From Bacteroidota bacterium (lineage in GTDB: Bacteria > Bacteroidota > Bacteroidia > Cytophagales > Cyclobacteriaceae): a stretch of DNA of 41,932 bases. Every line of letters begins with the position of its first letter. Position 1 is the first letter of the stretch. Positions 16,692 to 27,858 of this stretch are shown piece after piece. Location of the stretch: positions 1 to 41,932 of the forward strand of contig JAQCLE010000028.1 in the NCBI GenBank assembly GCA_027592755.1, given 5' to 3'. The translations under genes were made by a program, and so were the position numbers. The notes below the pieces were generated by a model. It did not search any database, was not told the DNA's origin, and saw only the letters and a list, made by a program, of their open reading frames with translations.

Positions 16692-17837
16692 CTATCTATG
16701 GACGTCCTGGCTTAGCCCTACTAACTCCATTTTTCCTAGTTGTCGCAACATTTTAATATGATCACCAATAGCCGATATAAAAGTTTTCCTGGAATTGTAT
16801 GGAATGCCATATTCTTTAGCAGTATCCGCTACTATACGTGATAATTTTTTGTAATGTACATGGCAAATATTGGGAAATAAATGATGTTCTATTTGGTAAT
16901 TTAAGCCCCCAATCAACCATGAGAATAGTTTACTGCGTGGGGAGTAATTACAGGTAGTAGCCAATTGGTGTGTTGACCAATCGCTGGCTATCATCCCGTT
17001 TTCATCAGGTAAAGGAAATTCTATACTGGGCATAACATGAGCTGTCTGAAAAACCATGCTAATACAAAGCCCTGTAACAAAGTGCATACTAAGAAATGCA
17101 AGAATGACTATCCATGGAGATAACGACACCATGTACAACGGTAAGGCCAGGGCGTAGGAATAATACGGCAGCTTCCATCCAATAACTTTCAGCACCGCCC
17201 GCTTAACCTCATTTTTCCCATTAAAAAATCCAATTTTACTATATCGGTTAATCCGAATAAAATCTTTAGCAGTTATCCATGATAAAGTAGAAAAACCATA
17301 GAAAAACCATATATAAATATGTTGAAATCTATGCAGCCAGTATCTTTTTGCATGTGGGGAAAAACGAAGAAAAAAAGGAGCGCTAATGTCATCATCAGCC
17401 TCATCTATGTTCGTATATGTATGATGGAGCACATTGTGCTGAATTTTCCATATGGTAGCATTCGCACCAATTAGATTCAAGGTATATCCCATATACTCAT
17501 TGACTTTTGCATTTTTTGAATAAGAACCGTGAATAGCATCATGCATTACACCCATGCCAATTCCGGCCATACCCAATCCACTTAGCATATATAAAATGAA
17601 TAGAATAATTGGACTTGAGATCAACCCCGAATTCACAACAATTAGTGGCATGAAGAATAGGGATAGCATGAAAATCGTCTTTAGGACCATGCTCCTATTA
17701 CTATACCTACTCAGATTATTTGTTTTGAAATAATTGTTGACTCTTTTCTTTAAAGTTTTCGAAAAATCCGAGCCCCTGGTTGTGGAAAATTTGAGATTCT
17801 TGATAAACCTAATTTTTAATCTTAATGCACTTTGCAA
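16692..17837 (-). CDS. membrane fatty acid desaturase (acyl-lipid or linoleoyl-CoA type)
   Basis: A protein of up to 381 residues with four hydrophobic membrane segments and the three His boxes of diiron desaturases: HDAIH (99-103), HNVLHH (134-139) and QIEHH close to the C terminus. The Q in the third box is the signature of front-end (delta-6-like) acyl desaturases. No cytochrome b5 domain is fused, as in other bacterial members. It introduces a double bond into membrane acyl chains using O2. The open frame begins with TTG at 17837 and no ATG lies before the conserved part, so the exact start is uncertain. It precedes the cold-shock gene, fitting a role in membrane fluidity. Confidence 0.88.
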   Translation of the reverse strand: MQSALRLKIRFIKNLKFSTTRGSDFSKTLKKRVNNYFKTNNLSRYSNRSMVLKTIFMLSLFFMPLIVVNSGLISSPIILFILYMLSGLGMAGIGMGVMHDAIHGSYSKNAKVNEYMGYTLNLIGANATIWKIQHNVLHHTYTNIDEADDDISAPFFLRFSPHAKRYWLHRFQHIYIWFFYGFSTLSWITAKDFIRINRYSKIGFFNGKNEVKRAVLKVIGWKLPYYSYALALPLYMVSLSPWIVILAFLSMHFVTGLCISMVFQTAHVMPSIEFPLPDENGMIASDWSTHQLATTCNYSPRSKLFSWLIGGLNYQIEHHLFPNICHVHYKKLSRIVADTAKEYGIPYNSRKTFISAIGDHIKMLRQLGKMELVGLSQDVHR

Positions 17838-18064
17838 GCGGTATGAGAAGCCGTGTAGGATTAATCAGAAATCTTTGTAGAGGTCTTAATTATTCACAAA
17901 GGGTATCCCTTTACACCTGCAAGGTACGTTTAATTAATCACATTTCTCTAAACCTTTGAAAGAACGGCAGGTAAATGAAAATATCTTATAACTGAATGGC
18001 TATCATAGGCCAGTGAACAAAGAATTGAATAAAGGTTATATTTCCTGGATATTAATTCCGTTAA

Positions 18065-19708
<1,644 letters not shown>

Positions 19709-19716
19709 TGATAAAT

Positions 19717-21441
19717 CTATCGCCTCACTTTTCTGCCCCGATTAAAATCTTTCTTTTTCCCTCCCCGACCAAAATGCATTGAGGGGGGGGTGCTCCTGCT
19801 TTCTGTTTTTTTATGAAATGGCCGGGGCGTGGATCGCTTACTATCATCATCGTCACGATTCACACGAATACTCCGGCCTTCAATTTCAACTCCTTCAAAT
19901 TTTTGGCTGATTCCCTTATCTTGTGAGCTATCTACATCAAAATATGCACAGTTCTTTTGAATCGTTAATTGTCCGAAGAATTTGCGATTGATATTAGAAA
20001 CGTCTGACAGAAAATGAATAAGATCAGCTTTCGTCATCCCGTCAATGATTCCAACATTGACGAAATACCTGTTAAACCCGCTACTATCTTGTTTTCTGGA
20101 TGGTTCCGATGATCTCCCATCCGTTTCGTTGAGGTCTTCTCCACCCTGGATCATTAAATGATCAAGTTGAGTAGTTATTAACCTTCTTAATATATCCTCC
20201 TTGCTTAGGTGTGCAAATCTGCTATCAAGTTTATTTAAGATGACCTCGGCCTGGTCATCAACCCTGGTGTTAACAATAAGATTCGCCCAGTTGTTAATAC
20301 GGCTTGACTTCAACTCATCTACACTAGGTACTTCAATGCGTTCAAATTTTACCTTAATTCTCTTCTCCAGCTCGGCAATTCGTCTGGATTCACGTGGGTT
20401 GATAAAGGCTAATGAAATGCCCTTTTTTCCAGCACGGGCCGTTCTACCGCTTCGATGAGTATAGCTGTCTAACTGATCGGGAAGTGAGTGATGGATCACA
20501 TGAGTCAGGTCATTCACATCAATTCCCCTGGCCGCAACATCGGTGGCTATAAGTAACTGCATTGAGCGTGTTTTAAATCGCTTCATTACGGCGTCCCTTT
20601 GTCCCTGAGAAAGGTCTCCGTGAAGTGCTTCCACCCCATAACCCATGTTGCCAAGGTCGTCCGCAATTTGCTGGGTTTCAATTTTGGTTCGGCAGAACAT
20701 GATCCCTCTCATGTCAGGCTGCCAATCCAAAAACCGTTTAAGTGCCGGTATTTTATTTGATGTTTTTGTAATAACGTATTTATGAGAAATATCCTTGTTG
20801 ATCTTTTCATCTGCATTAATGGATACCTCCAGTGGTGCATCCATATATTTTTTGACTAGTTTTCGAATACCAGACGGCATTGTCGCTGAAAAGAGCCAGG
20901 TTACCCTGCCTTCGGGAGTATGTGAAAGGATTTCATCAATATCATCCTTGAAACCCATGTTGAGCATTTCATCAGCCTCATCCAATACCACATATTTTAC
21001 ATGGTCCAACTTGATAGCTTTTCGCTTCATCAAATCCAACAATCGACCTGGAGTAGCAACAACAATCTGTGTCGGCTTTTTCAGCGCCTTTATTTGATTG
21101 GTAATGGCCGCACCACCATAAACCACCTCAACATTAAGGGCTTTGTTATTTTGCGAAAAACTTGTAAGCATCTGACCTGTTTGTTGACCCAATTCACGAG
21201 TAGGAGCCATAATCAATGCCTGCGTTGCTTTATTGTTGAGGTCGATCAAGTCAATTAATGGCAGACCAAATGCCCCTGTTTTCCCTGTTCCTGTTTGGGC
21301 CAGACCAATAAAGTCCGTAGGGTCATTACTTAGTAACATTGGAATGGCTTTTTCCTGAACAGGTGTTGGGGTTTCAAATCCAATTTTATCAAGGACTTCA
21401 AGAATCGATGCCGATAGTCCTAGCTTGTTGAAGTTATTCAA
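19717..21441 (-). CDS. DEAD-box RNA helicase with DbpA-type RNA-binding domain
   Basis: About 574 residues. Helicase motifs in order: Q motif (TPTPVQEKAIP), AQTGTGKT, PTRELG, GG, TPGR, DEAD, SAT, the second RecA domain with ARGID and HRSGRTAR. A DbpA/CsdA RNA-binding domain (FNRYFVNVGIIDGMTKADLI) lies near residues 475-550, then a Gly/Arg/Lys-rich tail. It unwinds RNA in ribosome assembly or mRNA decay. The frame can open at a GTG at 21492, but the family begins near NNFNKLGLS, so a TTG at 21441 is the likely start. A run of eight C codes for the tail (at 19783-19790 on the plus strand). Confidence 0.92.
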   Translation of the reverse strand: MNNFNKLGLSASILEVLDKIGFETPTPVQEKAIPMLLSNDPTDFIGLAQTGTGKTGAFGLPLIDLIDLNNKATQALIMAPTRELGQQTGQMLTSFSQNNKALNVEVVYGGAAITNQIKALKKPTQIVVATPGRLLDLMKRKAIKLDHVKYVVLDEADEMLNMGFKDDIDEILSHTPEGRVTWLFSATMPSGIRKLVKKYMDAPLEVSINADEKINKDISHKYVITKTSNKIPALKRFLDWQPDMRGIMFCRTKIETQQIADDLGNMGYGVEALHGDLSQGQRDAVMKRFKTRSMQLLIATDVAARGIDVNDLTHVIHHSLPDQLDSYTHRSGRTARAGKKGISLAFINPRESRRIAELEKRIKVKFERIEVPSVDELKSSRINNWANLIVNTRVDDQAEVILNKLDSRFAHLSKEDILRRLITTQLDHLMIQGGEDLNETDGRSSEPSRKQDSSGFNRYFVNVGIIDGMTKADLIHFLSDVSNINRKFFGQLTIQKNCAYFDVDSSQDKGISQKFEGVEIEGRSIRVNRDDDDSKRSTPRPFHKKTESRSTPPSMHFGRGGKKKDFNRGRKVRR

Positions 21442-21731
21442 TGAGTGGGTGTTAAATAAAGCTGCAAAGGTAGGAAGATACACTGAAATCACTCTGTATA
21501 TCAGTTAATTATACTGAAATATGGAGGCGGGCTCAACTAACATCCCTATTATCTGCCTACCACTCTTATTATTTTCAGAATTAGCCCAAATTTATGTGAT
21601 CAAGTGACTAATTATTATTGTTCTATTTAATATATTGGTTTTTACTTTGCCACGTAAGGGGTTGTTTTCGTTATTTATTGTTATATTTTTAACAAAATCA
21701 TTATTTTCTTATAAGATCAATCATATAAACT

Positions 21732-21890
21732 TTGCTATTCAATCGCTATAAAATTCAAGAGCATTTCGACGAAATGTTCGAAACTGCTGGTGTTTGTCGT
21801 CCTATTTATCATGAGTTACAAGATAAACTGAACAGCTTCTCAGGAAAGAAACTCGAACAGCTTCAACAAACTACCGATAAAGCCCAAATG
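21732..21890 (+). pseudogene. 5' fragment of a circularly permuted ATP-grasp protein (DUF404/407 type)
   Basis: About 53 codons reading YKIQEHFDEMFETAGVCRPI and continuing to YHELQDKLNSF...LQQTTDKAQ match the start of circularly permuted type 2 ATP-grasp proteins (pattern YDEMFD-x-x-G-x-x-RPHY-x-x-L-x-x-x-L-x-x-L-S). The rest, normally some 400 residues or more, is absent: around 21890 the frame moves into unrelated sequence and stops at 21953. A promoter-like TAAACTTTG lies just upstream at 21726-21734, the only start available is TTG at 21732. The fragment cannot make a working enzyme. Its usual partner, a transglutaminase, is found alone at 7.8-8.6 kb. Confidence 0.6.
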
Positions 21891-22114
21891 TCAATGTTTT
21901 GGCATTTAAAAATCCTGATAATAATAAACTGGTTTACATCCTGCTCAATATAGGAATTGATACGAAAATAGTTTCTACTGAAGCATCGAATCTGGGTAGT
22001 TATCAGCTTTTATCAACTGAAGAAGGTGATTATTTCCAGGATAATGGTCTCGTTGTAGCAGGACGACCTATAGCGCTTCCACCGATGTCAATACATACAC
22101 TTATTGAACAATAG
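21884..22114 (+). pseudogene. 3' fragment of a GH30-like glycoside hydrolase
   Basis: In another frame from the ATP-grasp fragment, about 76 codons read NVLAFKNPDNNKLVYILLN at the start and GRPIALPPMSIHTLIEQ at the end. This matches the C-terminal beta-sandwich domain of GH30 enzymes (pattern V-A-F-K-N-P-D-G-S, then LPP-x-S-I-x-T-L). The catalytic barrel, some 400 residues, is missing and there is no start codon of its own. It ends with a stop at 22114, 29 bases from the convergent FAD-enzyme gene. Confidence in the family is moderate since only the accessory domain is left. Confidence 0.5.
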
Positions 22115-22143
22115 TCCATGCCTCGTTTATGAGGAACCTTTTA

Positions 22144-23715
22144 TTAAACTCCATTTCTCTTATAAATCTGAAGTATCTGCTCCATACATTTCTCTCCGTC
22201 CATGGCTGCTGATACAATTCCCCCTGCATACCCCGCTCCTTCCGCGCAAGGGAAAAGTCTTTTGATCTCCATATGCTCGCAAGTATCTTTGTCTCTTGGA
22301 ATTCTGACCGGCGATGATGTCCGGCTTTCTACACCAACAATTTGGGCTTCATTGGTATAATAACCCGTCATTTTCTTTCCAAAAACCTTCAATCCATGTC
22401 GTAACCTAGAGGAAATAAAATCTGGTATCACTAAATCCATGTCAACTGAAGTCAACCCTGGTTGATAGGAAGTATCCAATAGGGTACTAGATACCCTCTT
22501 CTTTACAAAATCAGCCATTCTCTGTGCCGGAGCAGCTTGAGTCTTGCCTCCATGAATCCAGGCGTTCCGCTCAACTGATGCCTGAAACTCCATTCCAGCC
22601 AGTTCACCATATTTTTGAAAGTCGGGGATGTCTTCCATCTCCACAGAAACAACTATTCCTGAGTTAGCAAATTGACTGTCACGTCTTGACGGACTCATGC
22701 CATTCACAACAACTTCGTCAGGAGCCGTTGCTGCCGGAACAATAAAACCTCCCGGGCACATGCAAAAAGAGAAAATACCCCTTTCAACTTTGCTGAAATT
22801 GGTTCTGGCAACAAGGGCATAAGAAGAAGCCGGAAGGTATTCACTACGGATATCGCAGTGGTATTGGATAGAATCAATAAGTTGTTGCGGATGCTCAATG
22901 CGAACCCCAAGGGCAAATGGTTTAGCCTCTATCTTTATTTTCCTCTCCTGGCATAGCTTGAAAATATCCCTTGCAGAATGGCCGGTTGCTAGAATGACCG
23001 CAATTCCCTTATACGGCGTACCATCAGCCAACTTTACTCCCTTCATTTCATTATTGTCAAGAATAAAATCGACGACTCTACTGTTGCAATGAACCTCCCC
23101 GCCTGCGGCCACTATGGTTTCTCTTAAGGCACTAACAATTTGTGGAAGTTTATTGGTACCAATGTGAGGATGTGATTCAAATAGTATCTCTTCCGTTGCT
23201 CCATGGGAAACAAAGATTTCAAACACCCTCCTGACGCTACCTCTCTTCTTTGATCGCGTATAGAGTTTACCATCAGAGAAGGTTCCAGCGCCGCCTTCAC
23301 CAAAACAGTAATTGCTTTCAGGATTTACTATATGCTCTTTATTAATTGCTGCAATGTCCCTTCTTCTACTTCTTACATCTTTCCCACGTTCAATAATGAT
23401 GGGTTTTAGCCCGCCTTCAATAGCCTTTATTGCGGCAAATAATCCGGCCGGACCCGCTCCCACGATTATCACTTGATCGGCATTCCTGATATTGTGTTCC
23501 CTTTTGAAATACTCAACGTATTCAATATCCGGTTGAATTTCCAGTATTTCAACCAGTAAATTGATCTTGACGTTCGGTTGACGTGCATCAATGGAGCGAC
23601 GCTTTATCTGATAGAATTGCCCTTCTGAAAGGAGTTTTTTCTTTTCCAGGTAAGCCTTTAACTCCGCATCGCCATAACCCACTTCAGGGCTTACTTTCAA
23701 ATCATATTCGGGCAT
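22144..23715 (-). CDS. FAD-dependent oxidoreductase (COG2509-like dehydrogenase)
   Basis: A 523-residue protein from the ATG at 23715 (MPEYDLKVSPEVGYGDAELK); the frame opens 22 codons earlier with a TTG that looks non-coding. The N-terminal 70 residues precede a dinucleotide-binding fold with VIIVGAGPAGLFAAIKAIEGG, an ERG-x-D-V-RSRRRDIA segment and CFGEGGAGTFSDGKLYTR typical of this FAD family. A second motif, VILATGHSARD, is the family's FAD contact. The substrate of these conserved dehydrogenases is not established. No signal peptide; cytoplasmic. It runs alone, converging on the GH30 remnant. Confidence 0.85.
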   Translation of the reverse strand: MPEYDLKVSPEVGYGDAELKAYLEKKKLLSEGQFYQIKRRSIDARQPNVKINLLVEILEIQPDIEYVEYFKREHNIRNADQVIIVGAGPAGLFAAIKAIEGGLKPIIIERGKDVRSRRRDIAAINKEHIVNPESNYCFGEGGAGTFSDGKLYTRSKKRGSVRRVFEIFVSHGATEEILFESHPHIGTNKLPQIVSALRETIVAAGGEVHCNSRVVDFILDNNEMKGVKLADGTPYKGIAVILATGHSARDIFKLCQERKIKIEAKPFALGVRIEHPQQLIDSIQYHCDIRSEYLPASSYALVARTNFSKVERGIFSFCMCPGGFIVPAATAPDEVVVNGMSPSRRDSQFANSGIVVSVEMEDIPDFQKYGELAGMEFQASVERNAWIHGGKTQAAPAQRMADFVKKRVSSTLLDTSYQPGLTSVDMDLVIPDFISSRLRHGLKVFGKKMTGYYTNEAQIVGVESRTSSPVRIPRDKDTCEHMEIKRLFPCAEGAGYAGGIVSAAMDGEKCMEQILQIYKRNGV

Positions 23716-23846
23716 GGTGTAAAGATATTGTGATTTCCTTGACAGGGCTACACAAGACCTATGACACGCCACAATAGTCAATCAAATAGAATTTGCAGTT
23801 TCTAAATTTATAACCGATATTCAATTTTAAACAAACACCAATTACC

Positions 23847-24014
23847 ATGGAAAATATTATCTACATTTTAGCTCTGGTTTGTGCTGTCTGGGTCATTTAT
23901 GACGTTTGGACCAAAGAAAAAATGGACACCGGTATGAAACTTGTCTGGACCATTTTCGCCCTGTTTTTTAGCATAATAACAGCCATCATTTATTATTTCG
24001 TGAAGAAGAAATAG
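23847..24014 (+). CDS. small PLDc_N-type membrane protein
   Basis: A 55-residue protein with two predicted transmembrane helices (about residues 4-17 and 30-50) separated by a charged loop, DVWTKEKMDTGMKLVW. This is the layout and loop of the short phospholipase D N-terminal (PLDc_N) family of free-standing membrane proteins, which have no catalytic residues. An ATG preceded by an A-rich leader and a lysine-rich end before the stop support it as a real gene. Function unknown; probably an inner-membrane protein. It lies between the divergent FAD enzyme and the M28 peptidase. Confidence 0.75.
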   Translation: MENIIYILALVCAVWVIYDVWTKEKMDTGMKLVWTIFALFFSIITAIIYYFVKKK

Positions 24015-24140
24015 TCACGATATACAATTTTTAGTTAATAATTTGGTTCATTGAGTTTTGATCTATATGCAGGCCATTGCCAAAAATTGATAGCTATAGA
24101 CCTATCTCATCTGTTAACTTTATGATTAAAATCCAATAAA

Positions 24141-26336
24141 ATGATAAGAAGCATTCTTACTATAGTATTCGCTATTACAGTTTTCGTCTCAGTCGCTCAG
24201 AAATCCATTATGGGTTTCAATGAATCAAATGCAGAAAAACAGCATTCACTTGAAACTTCATTCGACGCTAAACTTTCAACCGATAACCTGGATAGCTGGA
24301 TGCAACGGATGTCAGCGCATCCTCACTATGTCGGAACAGAGTATGGCAAGAAAAATGCTGATTGGATGGCCGAACAATTCAAATCCTGGGGTTTTGATGT
24401 CCAAATAGAGACTTACCAGGTGCTATTCCCCTATCCTAAAATACGACTGGTGGAATTGACGGCTCCAACCTCTTTCAAAGCCAAATTGTCATCCGTCGCT
24501 GTTAAAGGAGATGAATATACCAGCCAGGGGAAGGAACTTCTGCCGAGTTATAATGCATTCTCAACTGACGGCGATGTCGAAGCCGAACTGGTATTTGTCA
24601 ACTATGGCGTGCCTGCCGATTATGAGGAGCTTGAAAAGCTTGGGATCGATGTGAAGGGTAAGATTGTCATCGCTAAATATTATGGCTCATGGCGGGGCAT
24701 TAAACCGAAACTTGCGGCGGAAAAGGGCGCCATCGGTTGCATTATCTACTCCGATCCCAAAGATGACGGGTACTTTGCGGGCGATGTCTATCCAAAGGGG
24801 GCATTTAAAAATAATACAGGGGTTCAACGCGGCTCGGTGATGGACATGCCTCTCTATCCTGGTGATGTACTTACTCCCGGGTATGGTGCCACGGCAGATG
24901 CTAAGCGACTGGACCGGAAAGACGCACCTACGATTACAAAAATCCCTGTGCTCCCAATATCCTATGATGATGCGCTGCCTTTACTGAAAGCCATAGATGG
25001 TACCGTGGCGCCACGGGCATGGAGAGGAGCTTTACCAATTACCTATCATATAGGACCAGGACCTGCCAAAGTGCATCTAAAGCTTGAATTTGACTGGCAA
25101 TTGAAACCAGCCTACAATGTAATCGCCAAAATGAAGGGATCCGAATTTCCCGATCAATGGATAGTCAGGGGTAACCACCACGACGCCTGGGTACATGGCG
25201 CCAGTGACCCGGTAAGCGCAATGGTTGTACTGCTTGAGGAGGCCCGTTGCGTTGGAGAACTGGTAAAAGCGGGTTTTAGGCCAAAAAGGACATTGGTTTA
25301 TTGCAGCTGGGATGCCGAAGAACCCGGATTGATCGGATCAACTGAATGGGTTGAACATCATAAGGAAGAGCTACAGGCGAAAGCAGTTGCCTATATCAAT
25401 ACCGATGGCAATGGAAGGGGTTTTTTATCAGCCGGTGGATCGCACAGCCTGCAGAATATGGTCGGAGAAGTGGCCCAGGAGGTCATGGATCCTCAAAAGG
25501 GTGTATCTATAGGGGAAAGGATGGGCGCTCAGGATTTGATGAATGATGGGGATGGAAATCCTGGTTTGTATGCCTTGGGCTCAGGATCGGATTACACGCC
25601 CTTTCTTCAACATGCGGGGATTGCCTCTCTCAATCTTGCTTTTGATGGTGAAAGCGCCGGTGGAGAATATCATACCATTTATGATACCTATACCCACTAT
25701 AAGCGTTTTAAAGACCCTGATTTTGCTTACGGTATAGCACTGGCCCAAACCGCAGGAAGAATTACACTCCGGCTTGCCAATGCTGACATCTTACCATTTG
25801 AATTTCAACAGTGGCACATCACCATATTAGAATACCTGGAAGAGGTAATTCAATTGACTGAAGATATGCGTGTATCAGCGGAGAAGCACAATAATTTGGT
25901 TGATAAAAATGCATTTCATCTGGTAGCAGATCCCAAGAAACCATTTGTAAATCCACCAAAAAAAGGCGTTGTGCCTTATTTGGATTTTTCACCCGTGCAG
26001 AATGTAATGGTGGCACTCAAAGAAACCATTGATACATTCACAGCAATCGATTTCGAGCACCTGGATCACCAGGAAATGACACGCTTGAATGAAAAGTTAA
26101 TGCTTACTGAGCAATCGTTGATGAGCAATTCCGGTTTACCCCGAAGACCCTGGTACAAACATCAGATTTATGCACCAGGATTCTACACAGGATATGGAGT
26201 CAAAACTTTACCTGGAGTTCGTGAAGCAATTGAGGAAGAAAATTGGGATGAGGCCCCGGAGCAAATCAAACTATTGGCCGGAACACTCAATGGATTCAAC
26301 GATCATATTCAAGAAATGATTGGTTTTCTCAAATAG
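24141..26336 (+). CDS. M28 metallopeptidase, glutamate carboxypeptidase II-like
   Basis: A 731-residue exported peptidase with signal peptide (1-20, ending VSVAQ). Residues 130-320 form a PA domain, about 325-590 the M28 catalytic domain and 600-731 the transferrin-receptor-like dimerisation domain, the layout of human GCPII. Zinc ligands align: His346, Asp356, Glu394 with catalytic Glu393 (DAEEPGLIGS), Asp422 (INTDG) and His511 (EYHTIYDT). It removes acidic or other C-terminal residues from peptides in the periplasm or at the surface; exact specificity unknown. A TAACTTTA at 24115-24122 with a TTG at 24087-24089 may be the promoter, although their spacing is long. Confidence 0.92.
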   Translation: MIRSILTIVFAITVFVSVAQKSIMGFNESNAEKQHSLETSFDAKLSTDNLDSWMQRMSAHPHYVGTEYGKKNADWMAEQFKSWGFDVQIETYQVLFPYPKIRLVELTAPTSFKAKLSSVAVKGDEYTSQGKELLPSYNAFSTDGDVEAELVFVNYGVPADYEELEKLGIDVKGKIVIAKYYGSWRGIKPKLAAEKGAIGCIIYSDPKDDGYFAGDVYPKGAFKNNTGVQRGSVMDMPLYPGDVLTPGYGATADAKRLDRKDAPTITKIPVLPISYDDALPLLKAIDGTVAPRAWRGALPITYHIGPGPAKVHLKLEFDWQLKPAYNVIAKMKGSEFPDQWIVRGNHHDAWVHGASDPVSAMVVLLEEARCVGELVKAGFRPKRTLVYCSWDAEEPGLIGSTEWVEHHKEELQAKAVAYINTDGNGRGFLSAGGSHSLQNMVGEVAQEVMDPQKGVSIGERMGAQDLMNDGDGNPGLYALGSGSDYTPFLQHAGIASLNLAFDGESAGGEYHTIYDTYTHYKRFKDPDFAYGIALAQTAGRITLRLANADILPFEFQQWHITILEYLEEVIQLTEDMRVSAEKHNNLVDKNAFHLVADPKKPFVNPPKKGVVPYLDFSPVQNVMVALKETIDTFTAIDFEHLDHQEMTRLNEKLMLTEQSLMSNSGLPRRPWYKHQIYAPGFYTGYGVKTLPGVREAIEEENWDEAPEQIKLLAGTLNGFNDHIQEMIGFLK

Positions 26337-26447
26337 ACAGTCGATTTTTAACTATATTCTACTGATATACAGTGATTTATAGTTTAATTTAGAAGTAAAA
26401 TATGAGTAACAATTTTCGCTTTTTATCTTAACTCCGTAGCCCAAATT

Positions 26448-27767
26448 ATGATAAAAAAAGGCTTCCGTCTGACGTTGTTTCTTCTTGCTTTAATATCAGG
26501 TTCTTATAAAACGGGTGAAATGAATAATAAACCCAACATCGTCCTGATCATGGCAGATGATATGGGTTACGAATGTCTGGATAGTTATGGAAGTCTATCC
26601 TACAAAACTCCTATTCTGGACTCACTGGCATCCCAGGGGATTCGCTTTTCCCATTGTGTATCTCAGCCATTATGTACTCCATCGAGGGTTAAATTAATGA
26701 CAGGTTTGTACAACTACCGCAACTATGATTTTTTCGGGCATTTAAATTCCGATCAGTACACTTTTGGAAATTTAATGAAAGAGGCAGGGTATTCAACCTG
26801 TGTTGCAGGAAAATGGCAATTGAATGGACTGGCCTATAAGGATACCCTCACATGGTGGAATGACAATACACGCCCTAATCAATTCGGATTTGATGAATAT
26901 TGTTTGTGGCAACTCACCAAAACAGGAAAGGAAGGGGAACGATATGCTAAACCTTTAATTGAGCAGAATGGAACGATACTCCCTACAAATGCCGATAGCT
27001 ATGGCCCTGATATCTTCACAAATTATATTTTGGATTTCCTGGAGAGAAAAAAAGAGAAACCCTTTTTTATTTATTATCCAATGGTATTGGTACATGACCC
27101 ATTTGTCCCGACTCCGGATTCTGAAGAATGGAGTAATGAATCCATGCGCTATGAGAAGGACACGAGCTATTTCAACGACATGGTGGAATACGCCGATAAG
27201 TTAGTCGGAAGAATAGTCGCTAAACTCAAAGCGTTAGATATCGATGAAAATACGATAATCATATTCACAGGTGATAATGGCACCCACCCTACCATATACA
27301 CTAAGACTGTAAAAAATGTTATAAGAGGTGCAAAAGGAAATACTATTGACGCGGGCACACATGTTCCTTTAATCATTTCCTGGCCTAAAAATATCACGGA
27401 AGGGTTCGTGTTTGATGAACTCATTGAGTTCAGTGATTTCTTTCCAACCCTCGCAGATATTGCTGGAAAAGAGGTCAAATCGGATGGTAGAAGCTTTTAT
27501 CCCCTTTTGAAGGGAACAAATTATGATCCACGAACAACAGCCTTTGTCCACTACGACCCAAAATGGGGTGCTAATGTGAACATGTTCAGAAATCAGTTTG
27601 TCAGAACCGTTGACTATAAACTTTATCAGGACGGAAAATTCTTTGATTTAGCCCAGGATAAACTTGAAAAAAGACCATTGAACATTGATTCAATATCAAA
27701 AAAGGAAATAGAAATTCACTCCGCTTTGTCAAGCGAATTGAAGAAGCATCATGCATGGAATAATTAG
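26448..27767 (+). CDS. second sulfatase (family S1)
   Basis: A 439-residue sulfatase. Residues 1-20 form a hydrophobic leader with no lipobox. Calcium-binding D37 and D38 (MADDMGYE), the formylglycine motif LCTPSRVKLMTG with Cys76, the GKWQLNG lysine motif and FTGDNGTH are as expected. It is shorter than the sulfatase at 6.3 kb, and its residues after GKW differ (QL versus GL), so the two are from different subfamilies with different substrates. It stands on the plus strand behind the M28 peptidase gene by 111 bases, which contain a possible TAnnTTTG-like promoter. Substrate unknown; a sulfated polysaccharide product is the usual target. Confidence 0.9.
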   Translation: MIKKGFRLTLFLLALISGSYKTGEMNNKPNIVLIMADDMGYECLDSYGSLSYKTPILDSLASQGIRFSHCVSQPLCTPSRVKLMTGLYNYRNYDFFGHLNSDQYTFGNLMKEAGYSTCVAGKWQLNGLAYKDTLTWWNDNTRPNQFGFDEYCLWQLTKTGKEGERYAKPLIEQNGTILPTNADSYGPDIFTNYILDFLERKKEKPFFIYYPMVLVHDPFVPTPDSEEWSNESMRYEKDTSYFNDMVEYADKLVGRIVAKLKALDIDENTIIIFTGDNGTHPTIYTKTVKNVIRGAKGNTIDAGTHVPLIISWPKNITEGFVFDELIEFSDFFPTLADIAGKEVKSDGRSFYPLLKGTNYDPRTTAFVHYDPKWGANVNMFRNQFVRTVDYKLYQDGKFFDLAQDKLEKRPLNIDSISKKEIEIHSALSSELKKHHAWNN

Positions 27768-27858
27768 GGGATTTCGGTTTGAAAAGAAATTCTCCGGCTA
27801 CCGTGCGATTTAATGACCGTGCATAATCGGAAAGCACACATCATCCATAACCATTGTC

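Noticed and set aside
21442-21492. Longer N terminus of the DEAD-box helicase from a GTG
   Set aside because: The added 17 residues are unlike the family, which begins near NNFNKLGLS; the TTG at 21441 is a better fit.
22121-22145. CCTC/GAGG hairpin after the GH30 remnant as a terminator
   Set aside because: A four-pair stem and only a broken T-rich stretch after it; too weak to call.
27601-27837. Minus-strand frame overlapping the end of the second sulfatase
   Set aside because: It is antisense to a clear sulfatase C terminus and has no features of its own.
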